Assembly (NCBI RefSeq): GCF_009766005.1
Contig: NZ_LMUK01000037.1
Location: 1 to 64,000 of the forward strand
From: Bradyrhizobium sp. S69
GTDB lineage: Bacteria > Pseudomonadota > Alphaproteobacteria > Rhizobiales > Xanthobacteraceae
Length of the DNA stretch: 64,000 nt
Direction: 5' to 3'
The notes below the pieces were generated by a model. The model worked only from the letters and a program-made list of their open reading frames with translations. It was not told where the DNA came from and ran no database searches. Made by a program: the position numbers and the translations under genes. Of this stretch, positions 7,887-18,780 are shown piece by piece (the first letter of the stretch is position 1; every line of letters starts with the position of its first letter).

Positions 7887-8888
7887 CTACACCGGCAACC
7901 CGTGCTTCTGCGCCAACTCCTTCAACGACGTCTGCGGCCGCGCGCCGATGTGCTGGATCACTTCGGCCGCGGCCAGGCCGCCGAGCATGCCGGCTTTCTC
8001 GTAGCCGGCGCCGCGCACCAGGCCGAACAAAAAGCCTGCCGCGAACAGGTCGCCGGCGCCGGTGGTGTCGACCAGCTTCTGGATCGGGAATGCCGGCACA
8101 GAGATGACGCCCTCGCTCGAGGCCACGACGCAGCCTTTCTCGCTGCGGGTGACGATGCCGAGTTTGACGTCGTTGCGCAATTGCGTCAGCGCGCTGTCGA
8201 AATCGGGCGTTTGGTACAGCGAACGCAACTCGGCCTCATTGGCGAAAATCAGGTCGGCGGTGCCGTTGCGCATCAATCCAAGAAACTCGTCGCGATAACG
8301 ATCGACGCAAAACGAATCCGACATCGTCAGCGCGACCTGGCGGCCGGCGCCATGGGCGATGGTCGACGCTTTGACAAACGCCTCCTTCGCGCTCGCGGGA
8401 TCCCAGAGATAGCCTTCCAGATAGAGAATCGCGGACGCCGCGACCTGGGCTTCGTCGATGTCGGCGGGCGTCAGATCCTGCGCCGCGCCGAGATAGGTAT
8501 TCATGGTGCGCTCGCCGTCCGGCGTCACCAGAATGTAGGAGCAGCCGGTGGCGGGACCGCCCGGCGCCGGCGCGGTTTCGAAGGCGACGCCGGCGGCGCG
8601 GATGTCGTGGGCGTAGAGCCGGCCGATCTGGTCGTCCTTGATCTTGCCGACATAGGCCGCGCGCGCGCCGAGATTGGCGATGCCGACAATGGTATTGGCG
8701 GCCGAGCCGCCCGACATTTCGGTCGCCGGCCCCATGTCCCGATAGATCGAGGCCGCGCGGGCCTCGTCGATCAACGCCATGCCGCCCTTGGTCATGCCGT
8801 GGCCAGTCAGAAATCCATCGTCGGTCTGCACCAGAACGTCGAAAATCGCGTTACCGATCCCGAGAACGTCGTATTTCGCTGAAGTCAT
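7887..8888 (-). CDS. Adenosine kinase-type PfkB sugar kinase
   Basis: This 333-residue kinase of the PfkB/ribokinase family is usually annotated as adenosine kinase in alphaproteobacteria. It would phosphorylate adenosine (or a related ribonucleoside/sugar) with ATP in the cytoplasm. The family substrate motif GGSAANT is near residue 60. The signature near the C-terminus, DTTGAGDLFAAG, carries the catalytic Asp and the anion hole. Length is normal. It is transcribed away from murJ-trpS. Kinase class is certain; the exact substrate is inferred from resemblance and context. Confidence 0.85.
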   Translation of the reverse strand: MTSAKYDVLGIGNAIFDVLVQTDDGFLTGHGMTKGGMALIDEARAASIYRDMGPATEMSGGSAANTIVGIANLGARAAYVGKIKDDQIGRLYAHDIRAAGVAFETAPAPGGPATGCSYILVTPDGERTMNTYLGAAQDLTPADIDEAQVAASAILYLEGYLWDPASAKEAFVKASTIAHGAGRQVALTMSDSFCVDRYRDEFLGLMRNGTADLIFANEAELRSLYQTPDFDSALTQLRNDVKLGIVTRSEKGCVVASSEGVISVPAFPIQKLVDTTGAGDLFAAGFLFGLVRGAGYEKAGMLGGLAAAEVIQHIGARPQTSLKELAQKHGLPV

Positions 8889-8995
8889 TCGATGCGGTCC
8901 TGTTGCGGCGATGGCGATAGAGGCGGCGTATCATGACCGGGCCAGCGCCAGCAAGCGGGGCCACCGGAACGGCGTTCGATTAAGCTTACTACCGG

Positions 8996-9187
8996 CGTCA
9001 TCCTGGGAGCCTTTGGCCCCATGCTCAGCCGTCATCCTGAGGAGCGCGTTTCGCGCGTCTCGAAGGATGGCCGCACGCACAGCGCTGAACACCATCCTTC
9101 GAGACGCGCGCAAGGGCGCGCTCCTCAGGATGACGTCGGGGTAAACCTCTCAGGATGACGGTTGGGATAGCCTCACTCCGGATGACG
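8996..9187. repeat. Palindromic repeat cluster, family A, copy 2
   Basis: GTCATCCTGAGGAGCGCG ... CGCGCTCCTCAGGATGAC forms a long inverted repeat with the GAAGGATGG / CCATCCTTCGAG core. Extra half-units (CATCCTGGGAGCC on the left, CTCAGGATGACGG on the right) suggest repeated insertion. It fills the divergent gap between the kinase and murJ, so it may form a hairpin in the murJ leader. Confidence 0.85.
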
Positions 9188-9216
9188 CGGATACGACGCG
9201 GCTGCTATAGAACCTC

Positions 9217-10773
9217 ATGATCCGCGCCTTCCTCACGGTATCGACGGGAACACTGGCCTCGCGGCTGCTCGGATTCGTCCGCGATGCCATGATCGCGGCG
9301 CTGCTGGGCGCGGGTCCGGTCGCGGACGCGTTTCTGGTGGCGTTTCAACTGGTCAATGTTGTCAGGCGATTGCTGAGCGAGGGCGCGCTGAACGCGGCGC
9401 TGGTGCCGGCCTGGCTGCGGGTGCGCGACGCCGACGGCCCGGTCGCGGCCGCAGCCTTTGCCGGCCGCGTGCTTGGCACCGTCAGCGCGGCGCTGCTCGC
9501 CGCCGCCATCCTCATCGGCCTGTTGATGCCGTTCGTGATCGCCGCGCTGGCGCCGGGCTTCGCCGGAAACGAGACGCTCGATTTCGCCGTCCATGACGCC
9601 CGCCTGATGCTGCCTTATCTGGCGTTCGCCGGGCCGGTCACGGTGATGATGGCGCTGTTGAATGCGCAAGGCCGCTTTACGCTGACCGCGTTCTCGCCGC
9701 TGCTGTTCAATATCGCCTTGATCGGCGTGATGATCGCGCTACTCGGCTGGCGGCAAAACGCAGCCGATGCGGCGCTGGTGATTGCCGCGACCGTCGGCAT
9801 CGCCGGATTTCTGCAATTGCTGATGCTGGTCTTGAGACGCGATGGCACCGCGACACCGCTGCGCGTGGTATTCGACCGCGAGATGCTGAGGTTTTTCGGC
9901 AAAGCAGTCCCGGGCATGATCGCAAGCGCCGGGCCGCAATTGCTGATCGTTGCCGGCGCCATCATCGCCTCGGCCTCGCCGTCGGCGGTGTCCTGGCTTT
10001 ATTTCGCCAATCGCCTGATCGAGCTGCCGCTCGGCATTGTCGGCGTCGCGATGGGCACCGTGCTGGTGCCCGAGCTGACGCGCGCGCTGCGCGGCAACGA
10101 TGATGCAGCGATGGCGCATGCCGAGTCGCGCGGGCTGGAACTCGCGGTCGGGCTGGCGTTGCCGGCGACGCTGGGATTGATCGCGTTGGGCGAGCCGATC
10201 GTGCGGATGTTGTTCGAGCACGGGCTGTTCAGTTCGGCCGACACCGAAGCAACGGCGCGGGCGCTGATCTGGCTGGCGCTTGGCCTGCCCGCTCATGTGC
10301 TGGTCAAGGCGTTGTCGCCCGCCTTCTTTGCGCGTGACGACACCACGACGCCACTATCGGCAACGCTGAAGGGCATCGTCGTGGCGGTCGCAGCCGCTGT
10401 GGTGCTCGGCCGGTTGTTCGGCGCCGGCGGGGTCGCGGCCGCGATCGCGCTTGGCGCCTGGAGCAACGCCTTGTCGCTGATCCGGCGCGGCGCTGCGACC
10501 TTCGGGTTTGCGATCGATCATGACGCGCGCCGGCGGTTACCGCGCATCGTCGTGGCGGCGCTGGCCATGGCAGCGCTGCTGTGGCTGGCGGCGCATTTCG
10601 CGCTGGCACAAGTTACGAATATGCACGGCGTGGCGCGGGTCGCGGCCCTGTTGGCCCTGATCGCCGGCGGGATCGCAATTTACGGCTTGCTGCTCGGGCT
10701 TTTGGGCGTAACCGGTTGGCGCGAAACGCTTAACGCGGTCAGGCAGCCCTCACGGGGCGACTTGCGCATATAA
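9217..10773 (+). CDS. murJ: Lipid II flippase
   Basis: This 518-residue polytopic inner-membrane protein of the MOP exporter superfamily (MviN/MurJ) flips lipid II across the membrane for peptidoglycan synthesis. The N-terminal stretch ([19 protein letters not shown] then DAFLVAFQ) is characteristic of the family. About fourteen hydrophobic helices are visible across the length. Conserved arginines near the N-terminus (R17, R22 region) and in the [16 protein letters not shown] loop fit the central cavity residues. Length is normal. trpS follows closely in the same direction, an order common in alphaproteobacteria. Confidence 0.95.
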   Translation: MIRAFLTVSTGTLASRLLGFVRDAMIAALLGAGPVADAFLVAFQLVNVVRRLLSEGALNAALVPAWLRVRDADGPVAAAAFAGRVLGTVSAALLAAAILIGLLMPFVIAALAPGFAGNETLDFAVHDARLMLPYLAFAGPVTVMMALLNAQGRFTLTAFSPLLFNIALIGVMIALLGWRQNAADAALVIAATVGIAGFLQLLMLVLRRDGTATPLRVVFDREMLRFFGKAVPGMIASAGPQLLIVAGAIIASASPSAVSWLYFANRLIELPLGIVGVAMGTVLVPELTRALRGNDDAAMAHAESRGLELAVGLALPATLGLIALGEPIVRMLFEHGLFSSADTEATARALIWLALGLPAHVLVKALSPAFFARDDTTTPLSATLKGIVVAVAAAVVLGRLFGAGGVAAAIALGAWSNALSLIRRGAATFGFAIDHDARRRLPRIVVAALAMAALLWLAAHFALAQVTNMHGVARVAALLALIAGGIAIYGLLLGLLGVTGWRETLNAVRQPSRGDLRI

Positions 10774-10816
10774 AGCGCGCATGGCAAACGACGCGCAGAA
10801 CAGCGGGAAATCGACC

Positions 10817-11869
<1,053 letters not shown>

Positions 11870-11924
11870 TAGATCGATTGCGTGAAACCAATCGGTTCAC
11901 ACTTCCGGACCTCGTCCTGAGGAG

Positions 11925-12095
11925 CCTGTGAAACAATCTCTGACGTCATCCTGAGGAGCGGCGTCTTCGCCGCGTCTCGAAGGACGGTGTTGCGCAGTGC
12001 GTGCGGCCATCCTTCGAGGCTCGCAAGAGCTCGCACCTCACGGGTGAACGCAATTGCGTTCATCCCGGGGATGACGGCCGAGATAGCTTCACAGG
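11925..12095. repeat. Family A repeat, copy 3, MITE-like
   Basis: Ends are imperfect terminal inverted repeats (CCTGTGAA at the left, TTCACAGG at the right, continuing inward as ATCTC-GACGTCATCC). The interior is nearly identical to the copy at 47259-47423, including GAGCGGCGTCTTCGCCGC and GGGTGAACGCAATTGCGTTC. It is the main content of the 362-bp gap between trpS and the stress-protein gene. Confidence 0.85.
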
Positions 12096-12231
12096 CTCAG
12101 AGGATGAGGTCGGGGGAGCATCCTAACTCCGGAAACGCTGTACCAGCTAATTCGCCGTCGCGACACCGCTTGTGGAAGACGCCTGCGCCGTGGCAGCATG
12201 GCAGCCGGTTTGGTTCAGCACCGGGACATGC

Positions 12232-12726
12232 ATGACCGCCCAGCGACGAAGCTACGAGAGCGGCCACAAGCCGAAATGCCTCGTCATCGTTGACGACACC
12301 GCGGAATGGGACCGCGCGGTCTATTATGCCAGCCGCTGGGCGATGCGGGTCGGCGGCGGCGTGGTGATGCTGCGCATCATCGAGCTCGAAGAACAGAATC
12401 AGCAATGGCTCGGGGTCGCCGACATCATGCGCGCCGAGGCGCAGGAGGATGCCGATGCCGCGCTCGATCGCGCCGCCGGCCGGGCCAACGGCATCGCCGC
12501 GATCACACCCGAGCGGGTGATCCGCGAGGGTGACCCGACCGAACAGATCCTCGACGTCATCGACAAGGATGTCGATATCGCGATGCTGGTGCTGGCGGCC
12601 AATCCCGGCCCCGAAGGCCCCGGCCCGATCATCGCCCTGATCGCCAATGTAGCCGGCTCGTTCCCGATTCCGGTGACCGTCGTGCCCGGGGATTTGAGCG
12701 ACGACGATATCGACGCGCTGTCTTAA
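12232..12726 (+). CDS. Universal stress protein (UspA family)
   Basis: This 164-residue alpha/beta nucleotide-binding-like protein has a UspA-like N-terminal strand (KPKCLVIVDDTAEWDRAV), a central VGGGVVMLRIIE strand and a C-terminal VTVVPGD. The classical ATP-binding G-x2-G-x9-G-S/T motif is not clear; the region reads ANPGPEGPGPIIAL, so ATP binding is uncertain. The start is at the ATG after GGGAC. A longer reading from 12172 is possible. Standing between trpS and nfu, it is probably a single-gene unit. Confidence 0.75.
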   Translation: MTAQRRSYESGHKPKCLVIVDDTAEWDRAVYYASRWAMRVGGGVVMLRIIELEEQNQQWLGVADIMRAEAQEDADAALDRAAGRANGIAAITPERVIREGDPTEQILDVIDKDVDIAMLVLAANPGPEGPGPIIALIANVAGSFPIPVTVVPGDLSDDDIDALS

Positions 12727-12878
12727 GGCCTGGCGGCGGGAAACACCCCCGGGAATAGCCTAATTGGCGGGAATTACAGGTCATTTCGGGCGAATTGGGC
12801 TTGACCGTGCGTTTGTCGTCGCCATCTGCTAAGGGAACCTCACGCGCCGGCCTTGAACCGGCGACGCCGGAGAAAACC

Positions 12879-13448
12879 ATGTTCATTCAGACCGAAGCCA
12901 CCCCCAATCCCGCCACCCTGAAATTCATTCCTGGCCGCACGGTGCTCGACAGCGGCACCATGGAATTCGTCAATCGCGAGGCCGCGGCGCGCTCGCCGCT
13001 CGCCGAAAAGCTGTTCGGCGTGGCCGGCGTCACCAGCGTGTTCTACGGCTCCGATTTCGTCACCGTGACCAAGGACGACAGCGACTGGCAGCACCTCAAG
13101 CCGGCCATCCTCGGCGCCATCATGGAACATTACATGTCCGGCGCGCCGCTGTTGGCCGACGGCAGCGTCGCCAGCGACGCGGCGGCCGACGAAGAGGACG
13201 AGTTCTTCAACGAGGACGACGCCGAGACCGTGGAGATGATCAAGGACCTGATCGAAACCCGGGTGCGGCCGGCGGTCGCCAACGACGGCGGCGATATCAC
13301 CTTCCGCGGCTTCAAGGACGGCATCGTCTATCTCAACATGAAGGGCTCCTGCGCGGGCTGCCCGTCATCCACCGCGACCCTGCAGCACGGTATCCAGAAC
13401 CTCCTGAAGCACTTCGTGCCCGACGTGGTCGAAGTCCGGCCGATGTGA
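12879..13448 (+). CDS. NifU-like Fe-S scaffold/carrier protein
   Basis: This 189-residue Nfu-type protein has an N-terminal Nfu_N domain (FIQTEATPNPATLKF, residues 2-17, through about residue 88). The C-terminal NifU domain holds the CxxC motif in GSCAGCPSS. Two such proteins together hold a [4Fe-4S] cluster that is passed to apo-enzymes; MiaB and other radical-SAM enzymes coded in this window are likely clients in general terms. The start is fixed by GGAG six bases upstream. A palindromic repeat follows the stop directly. Confidence 0.9.
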   Translation: MFIQTEATPNPATLKFIPGRTVLDSGTMEFVNREAAARSPLAEKLFGVAGVTSVFYGSDFVTVTKDDSDWQHLKPAILGAIMEHYMSGAPLLADGSVASDAAADEEDEFFNEDDAETVEMIKDLIETRVRPAVANDGGDITFRGFKDGIVYLNMKGSCAGCPSSTATLQHGIQNLLKHFVPDVVEVRPM

Positions 13449-13454
13449 TTGGGA

Positions 13455-13535
13455 GTGGCGAATAGTGAGTAGCGAATGGCGAATAGAGATCGGCCTTAGC
13501 TTTCCATTCGCTATTCGCCACTCGCCATTCGCCAC
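13455..13535. repeat. Palindromic repeat of GCGAATAG-type units
   Basis: Tandem GTGGCGAATAG/GTAGCGAATGG units on the left are mirrored by CCATTCGCTATTCGCC units on the right, so the RNA would fold into a long hairpin. It fills the nfu-tsaB gap. A shorter run of the same unit (GCGAATAGCGAATAG) lies just after pnp near 36790. Confidence 0.85.
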
Positions 13536-13541
13536 CTTTCG

Positions 13542-14240
13542 ATGCTGATCCTCGCCATCGATACCGCGCTCGACGCCTGCTCGGCCTGTGTGCTCGACAG
13601 CCGCGCCAGCAAGCTGATCGCGCAGGAATCGCTTCCGATGAAGCGCGGCCATGCCGAGGCGCTGATGCCGCTGATCGCGCGTGTCATGCGCGAGGCCGCC
13701 GTTGCCTTCACCGCGCTCGACCGCATCGCGGTGACGACCGGGCCCGGCAGCTTCACGGGCCTGCGGGTCGGCCTCTCGGCGGCGCGCGGCATCGCGCTGG
13801 CGGCCGGCAAGCCGGTTGTCGGCGTTACCACGCTGACGGCGTATGCCGCCCCGGTCGTCAGCATCAATGCCGCGCAGCCGGTGATCTCCGCGATCGATGC
13901 GCGGCATGACCATGTCTACGTTCAGGTGGTCGGCGGCGACGGAACTTCGTTGCTGGCCCCGCGCGTCGCCCCGATCGAGGAAGCGCTCGGCGCCGCGCGG
14001 TTCGGCGCGCCGCATCTGGTCGGCAACGCCGCGCAAATACTCGCGGAACGCTGGCCCAAAGATGCGCTGCCGCCGTTCCAGGTCGATGCGCGGCCCGCAC
14101 CGGATATTGCCTGGGTGGCGTGGCTGGGCGCCGCGGTCGATCCGGACACCGCGCTCGCCCGGCCCTATTATTTGCGCGCGCCGGATGCAAAGCCGCCCAA
14201 GGATCTGCTGCCGAGAGCAGCCCAGCCCTCCGCCTCATAA
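13542..14240 (+). CDS. tsaB: tRNA threonylcarbamoyladenosine biosynthesis protein TsaB
   Basis: This 232-residue ASKHA-fold protein is the partner of TsaD and TsaE in making t6A37 in ANN-decoding tRNAs. The start LAIDTALDACSACVL and the TTGPGSFTGLRVGLSAARG motif near residue 66 are diagnostic. Its stop overlaps the rimI start (TAATG), so the two are translationally coupled, an arrangement common across bacteria. The TsaE partner is coded about 45 kb away as part of a fusion. Confidence 0.93.
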   Translation: MLILAIDTALDACSACVLDSRASKLIAQESLPMKRGHAEALMPLIARVMREAAVAFTALDRIAVTTGPGSFTGLRVGLSAARGIALAAGKPVVGVTTLTAYAAPVVSINAAQPVISAIDARHDHVYVQVVGGDGTSLLAPRVAPIEEALGAARFGAPHLVGNAAQILAERWPKDALPPFQVDARPAPDIAWVAWLGAAVDPDTALARPYYLRAPDAKPPKDLLPRAAQPSAS

Positions 14241-14752
14241 TGCCAAAGTTTTACGAATCCTGGCTCTCCGAATCCTGGCTGTCCGGATGGTGGGGCGGCG
14301 GCACGCCGGTGGTCGAACCCGCTTCGTTGCGCGATGCGCGACGGCTGGCCCAGCTGCATGGCGAATCGTTTCACCGCGGATGGGGCGAAGGCGAATTCGA
14401 GGGCATGCTGACCGAGCGCAACACGCTGGTGCATCGCCTGAGGATCGGCAGCCAGATCGCCGGCTTCGCGGTATCGCGGATGGCCGCCGATGAGGCCGAA
14501 ATATTGTCGATCGCGGTGGCGGCGAGCCAGCGGGGCCGCGGCCTGTCCCGCAACCTGTTGCTGACTCATCTGGGGCACTTGGCGGCCCGCGGCGCCCGCA
14601 CCATATTCCTCGAGGTCGAGGAAAATAATCAACCGGCGCGACGGCTCTATGAACGGGCTGGATTTAGCGTGGTTGGCCGCCGCGAACGCTATTACCAGCA
14701 GCCCGGCGGGGAACAATTGAACGCCCTGTTGATGCGCCGCGACTTGTCGTAA
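14240..14752 (+). CDS. rimI: Ribosomal protein S18 alanine N-acetyltransferase
   Basis: This 170-residue GNAT acetyltransferase has the acetyl-CoA loop near residue 94 (QRGRGLSRNLL, the R/Q-x-x-G-x-G/A pattern) and the NQPARRLYERAGF motif near residue 132. Coupling to tsaB supports the RimI call, which acetylates the N-terminal alanine of S18 in known systems. The N-terminus carries an exact five-residue duplication, ESWLS-ESWLS, produced by a 15-bp tandem repeat at 14255-14284. Confidence 0.85.
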   Translation: MPKFYESWLSESWLSGWWGGGTPVVEPASLRDARRLAQLHGESFHRGWGEGEFEGMLTERNTLVHRLRIGSQIAGFAVSRMAADEAEILSIAVAASQRGRGLSRNLLLTHLGHLAARGARTIFLEVEENNQPARRLYERAGFSVVGRRERYYQQPGGEQLNALLMRRDLS

Positions 14753-14885
14753 CGCCTGCGCGGTGGCACAAGGGGGCCAATCATGAAGTGCGCATGATCC
14801 GGTCGCCAAGCCGCAAACGCCTTGGCGGATCATGAGCTTCCGGATCATGAGCTGCTAGATTATGGGCTTCTCTGGGGCGAAGATG

Positions 14886-15335
14886 ATGACCGCACTGAAA
14901 TCCACCTCCACGCTCGAGGGCACCGGCATCGAAGCACGCTGTGCCGCCACCGGCATGCGCATGACCGAGCAACGCCGGGTGATCGCGCGCGTGCTTGCGG
15001 AAGCCGAGGACCATCCCGATGTCGAGGAATTGTACCGCCGCTGCGTCGCGGTGGACGACAAGATCTCGATCTCGACGGTCTATCGCACCGTAAAACTGTT
15101 CGAGGATGCCGGCATCATCGAACGGCACGATTTTCGCGAGGGCCGCGCCCGCTATGAGCAGATGCGCGACAGCCACCACGATCATCTGATCAATCTGCGC
15201 GACGGCAAGGTGATCGAGTTCACGTCCGAAGAGATCGAGAAGCTGCAGGCCGAGATCGCCCGCAAGCTCGGTTACAAGCTGGTCGATCACCGGCTCGAGC
15301 TGTATTGCGTCCCGCTGGACGACGACAAGTCCTGA
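14886..15335 (+). CDS. fur: Fur-family metal-responsive regulator
   Basis: This 149-residue repressor has the winged-helix part near residues 20-80 (TEQRRVIARVLAE, SISTVYRTVKLFEDAG) and the metal-binding/dimer part DSHHDHLINL with later EIEKLQAEIA. It lacks the C-terminal CxxC structural zinc site, as expected for rhizobial Fur/Mur, which often senses manganese. Two adjacent ATGs (14883, 14886) are possible; the second has better spacing from GGGGCGA. Three 15-bp tandem units lie directly upstream (14827-14871). Confidence 0.88.
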   Translation: MTALKSTSTLEGTGIEARCAATGMRMTEQRRVIARVLAEAEDHPDVEELYRRCVAVDDKISISTVYRTVKLFEDAGIIERHDFREGRARYEQMRDSHHDHLINLRDGKVIEFTSEEIEKLQAEIARKLGYKLVDHRLELYCVPLDDDKS

Positions 15336-15349
15336 GCAATCTGGCGCGC

Positions 15350-16045
15350 GTGGAAACACCTCACACCAAACGCTCGTCTTTCGATCTCGTGATCTTCGAT
15401 TGCGACGGCGTGCTGGTCGACAGCGAACTGATTTCCTGCCGCGCCCATGCGCGGACCCTGACGCGCCACGGCTACGCCATTACCGAGGACCAGGTGCTCG
15501 AGCGGTTTCTCGGCGTCTCCGATCGCGAAGCCCGCGCCACCATCGAAGCCGAGATCGGCCAAACGCTGCCCGACGATTTCGAGGCGCAGATCAAGAGCAC
15601 AATCCTGAACGCCTATGGACGGGATCTGCGCGCGATCCCATTTGTCGCCGAGGCCATCGCCGCGATTGACCTCGCCAAATGCGTGGCGTCGAGCGGCACG
15701 CCCGAAAAAATCCGCCATGGCCTTGAATGCGCGGGCCTCCATGACCTGCTCGCGCCCAACCTTTTCTCCGCCACGCAGGTCGCGCGCGGCAAGCCGGCGC
15801 CCGATCTGTTTCTGTTCGCGGCCGAGCAGATGCACGTGCCTCCCGCGCGATGCGTGGTGATCGAGGACAGCGTGCCCGGGATTACCGGCGCGCTCGCCGC
15901 CGGCATGCACGTGCTGGGCTTTCATGGCGGCAGCCATTGCCGGCCCGGATATGCCGACAAACTCCGCGCCGCCGGCGCCCAAATCACCTTTGACGATATG
16001 CGGCAATTGCCCGCCTTGATCGCGGACGGCGGTCAGCGGGCCTGA
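15350..16045 (+). CDS. HAD-family hydrolase (beta-phosphoglucomutase-like)
   Basis: The 231-residue protein has HAD motif I FDCDGVLVDSE, motif II SSGTPEKI, the motif III lysine region in RGKPAPD, and motif IV EDSVPG. The insertion after motif I forms the helical cap of the subfamily with phosphoglycolate phosphatase and beta-phosphoglucomutase. Substrate unknown; a small phosphorylated metabolite is likely. The GTG start lies 15 bases after the fur stop, so the two probably form one transcript. Confidence 0.85.
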   Translation: METPHTKRSSFDLVIFDCDGVLVDSELISCRAHARTLTRHGYAITEDQVLERFLGVSDREARATIEAEIGQTLPDDFEAQIKSTILNAYGRDLRAIPFVAEAIAAIDLAKCVASSGTPEKIRHGLECAGLHDLLAPNLFSATQVARGKPAPDLFLFAAEQMHVPPARCVVIEDSVPGITGALAAGMHVLGFHGGSHCRPGYADKLRAAGAQITFDDMRQLPALIADGGQRA

Positions 16046-16196
16046 TTGATCTCACAATGGGCTCCAAAAGCCCGGTGTTTGAGCCCGGCGGTGCTGTGAG
16101 CCCTCCAAAACGACGGCTTCCGGCGGTCGGATGCTGGATTTCCGCGGCTTTGACCTATAATTGGAGCCCATATCGATCCGGCGCCGTATTGGCGCC

Positions 16197-17657
16197 ATGT
16201 CCAACCAGCATTCAGGTTCCATGACCCCGCCGCGCAAGCTGCATATCAAGTCCTATGGCTGCCAGATGAACGTCTACGATGCGCAGCGCATGGTGGACAC
16301 CTTGGCGCCGGAAGGCTTTGTCGAGACCGCCGATGTCGATGATGCGGATCTGGTGATCCTCAACACCTGCCACATCCGCGAAAAGGCGTCCGAGAAAGTC
16401 TATTCGGAACTCGGCCGGCTGCGCGTGGTCAAGGAAGAAGCCGCGCGCAACGGGCGCCAGGTCAGCATCGCGGTGGCCGGCTGCGTCGCGCAAGCCGAAG
16501 GCCAGGAGATCATCCGCCGCGCGCCCGCGGTCGATGTCGTGGTCGGACCGCAAAGCTATCATCATCTGCCGCAACTGCTGGCGCATGCCAAGCGCCACGG
16601 CCGTGCGCTGGAGACCGAATTTCCGGTCGAGGACAAATTCGGATTCCTGCCACCGCCAAAACCTGCGGCGATCCGCGCGCGCGGCATTTCGTCGTTCGTG
16701 ACGGTGCAGGAAGGCTGCGACAAATTCTGCACCTTCTGCGTCGTGCCCTATACCCGCGGCGCCGAAGTGTCGCGGCCGGTGACCAAGATCGTCGATGACG
16801 TCCGCAGGCTCACCGAGAACGGTGTCCGCGAGATCACCTTGATCGGCCAGAACGTCAATGCCTATCACGGCGAAGGGCCGCAGGGGCAAATCTGGTCGCT
16901 CGGCAAGCTATTGGTTCACCTCGCAGCACTACCCGGCATTGCGCGGCTGCGCTACTCGACCAGCCATCCCCGCGACGTCGACCAGGAACTGATCGAGGCC
17001 CATCGCGACCTGCCGTCGCTGATGCCGTTCGTGCACCTGCCGGTACAATCCGGTTCCGACCGGATCCTGGCCGCGATGAATCGCAAGCATACCGCCGAGG
17101 ATTACCGCCGCGTCATCGACCGATTTCGCGCGGTACGCGAAGATATTGCGTTTTCTTCGGATTTTATCGTCGGCTTTCCCGGTGAAACCGAGGAAGATTT
17201 TGCCGCGACCCTCGCCCTCGTCACACAAATCGGATACGCTGGCGCTTATTCGTTCAAGTATTCGCCGCGGCCAGGCACGCCGGCGGCGGATTTGCAGGAG
17301 ACGGTGTCAGCGGCTGAGATGGACGAGCGATTGGTGCGGCTTCAGGAATTGATCGACAGCCAGCAATCGGCCTTCAACATGGCTGCGATTGGCCGCACGG
17401 TCGATGTGCTGTTCGAGCGCGCCGCCCGCAATCCCGGCCAGATCGTCGGCCGCACTGCCTATCTGCAGCCGGCGCATGTGATGGCCTCCCCCGATATCAT
17501 CGGACAGGTGTTGCCGGTCACCATCGAAAGCCTCGAGCGCTACAGCCTGCTCGGTACTCTTGCGTTCACGACCCTTGCGTCCAAGACCCTTGCGTCCACG
17601 CCGCATGCGCGGGCAGCCCAGCCTGCCTTTTCTCCTCCATTGAATACGGGAGCCTGA
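16197..17657 (+). CDS. miaB: tRNA-2-methylthio-N6-dimethylallyladenosine synthase
   Basis: This radical-SAM methylthiotransferase acts on position 37 of tRNAs reading UNN codons. The N-terminal domain has its three cluster cysteines in YGCQMN, NTCHIR and AGCVAQ. The radical-SAM cluster motif is CDKFCTFC near residue 178, and a TRAM domain ends the protein ([14 protein letters not shown]). The last 30 or so residues are an odd low-complexity tail ([11 protein letters not shown]) made by three 15-bp tandem units (17556-17600). The ATG used lies 36 bases after an alternative TTG. It precedes phoH by four bases. Confidence 0.95.
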   Translation: MSNQHSGSMTPPRKLHIKSYGCQMNVYDAQRMVDTLAPEGFVETADVDDADLVILNTCHIREKASEKVYSELGRLRVVKEEAARNGRQVSIAVAGCVAQAEGQEIIRRAPAVDVVVGPQSYHHLPQLLAHAKRHGRALETEFPVEDKFGFLPPPKPAAIRARGISSFVTVQEGCDKFCTFCVVPYTRGAEVSRPVTKIVDDVRRLTENGVREITLIGQNVNAYHGEGPQGQIWSLGKLLVHLAALPGIARLRYSTSHPRDVDQELIEAHRDLPSLMPFVHLPVQSGSDRILAAMNRKHTAEDYRRVIDRFRAVREDIAFSSDFIVGFPGETEEDFAATLALVTQIGYAGAYSFKYSPRPGTPAADLQETVSAAEMDERLVRLQELIDSQQSAFNMAAIGRTVDVLFERAARNPGQIVGRTAYLQPAHVMASPDIIGQVLPVTIESLERYSLLGTLAFTTLASKTLASTPHARAAQPAFSPPLNTGA

Positions 17658-17661
17658 ACCC

Positions 17662-18717
17662 TTGCCAAAAAGTGCATCGGATTCGCCTTCACTCGCTCCC
17701 AGCCGCAAACTCGACCGCGACATGCAAGCTCCACCCGAAACCCAGGTCGTCATCGACTTCGAGGACAACAAGAGCGCCTCGGTGCTGGTCGGGCCCTACG
17801 GGCAAAACCTGGCGCTGATCGAGCGCCGGCTTGGCGTCGTGGTCGATTCCCGCGGCAATCACATCACCATCGCCGGATCGCGCGATGGCTGCGATGCCGC
17901 GCGACGCGTGCTGGAGACGCTGTACACGCAGGCAACCCAGGGACACGACCTGGCGCAAGGCGACGTCGAAGGCGCGATCCGCGCCGTGATCGCGCAGGGT
18001 TCGCTGTTCGAGTTCGACGCCAAGTCCGCCAAGCAGGCGTTCGACACCATCAATCTGCGCAAGCGCCCGGTGCGGGCGCGTACCGCCGCCCAGGACGCCT
18101 ATATCCGCGCGCTCAAGCGTCATGAACTGGTGTTCGGCATCGGACCCGCGGGCACCGGCAAGACCTGGCTCGCGGTGGCGCATGCCGCGCAATTGTTCGA
18201 ACGCAAGGAAGTCGACCGCATCATCCTGTCGCGGCCCGCGGTGGAGGCCGGCGAACGATTGGGCTTCCTGCCCGGCGATTTGCGCGAGAAGGTCGATCCT
18301 TATTTGAGGCCGATCTACGATGCTTTGTACGATTTGATGGATTCGCGGGTGGTCGAGCGCGCGTTGCAGACCGGTGAAATCGAGATCGCCCCGTTGGCGT
18401 TCATGCGCGGCCGCACGCTGACCAACGCCGCCATCATCCTCGACGAAGCACAAAACACCACGTCGATGCAGATGAAGATGTTCCTGACGCGGCTTGGTGA
18501 AAACAGCCGCATGATCATCACCGGCGATCCCAGCCAGGTTGACCTGCCGAACGGCCAGACCTCGGGCCTCGCCGAGGCCGCCAAGCTGCTCAATGGCGTC
18601 GAGGGTATCGCCCAGGTGAGATTCACGGCCGAAGACGTCATCCGCCATGAACTGGTGGCGCGGATCGTCGCCGCCTATGAAGGATTGCCGCAACGGCCGT
18701 CAGCCACCAAGTCTTGA
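17662..18717 (+). CDS. PhoH-like ATPase (YbeZ)
   Basis: This 351-residue P-loop ATPase has an N-terminal KH-like part (about residues 30-100). Walker A GPAGTGKTWLA is near residue 160 and Walker B ILDEAQN near residue 259. It is the usual neighbour of ybeY, and the two are thought to act together in RNA/ribosome maturation. The start is a TTG; the next Met codon (17722) would remove a poorly conserved tail. It belongs to a miaB-phoH-ybeY-corC-lnt run in one direction. Confidence 0.92.
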   Translation: MPKSASDSPSLAPSRKLDRDMQAPPETQVVIDFEDNKSASVLVGPYGQNLALIERRLGVVVDSRGNHITIAGSRDGCDAARRVLETLYTQATQGHDLAQGDVEGAIRAVIAQGSLFEFDAKSAKQAFDTINLRKRPVRARTAAQDAYIRALKRHELVFGIGPAGTGKTWLAVAHAAQLFERKEVDRIILSRPAVEAGERLGFLPGDLREKVDPYLRPIYDALYDLMDSRVVERALQTGEIEIAPLAFMRGRTLTNAAIILDEAQNTTSMQMKMFLTRLGENSRMIITGDPSQVDLPNGQTSGLAEAAKLLNGVEGIAQVRFTAEDVIRHELVARIVAAYEGLPQRPSATKS

Positions 18718-18780
18718 TGCGAACACGCTTTGTCGCGCGCGCTGGGAGCCAATTCCCATCGCAAGAGAAATGCTAACCCG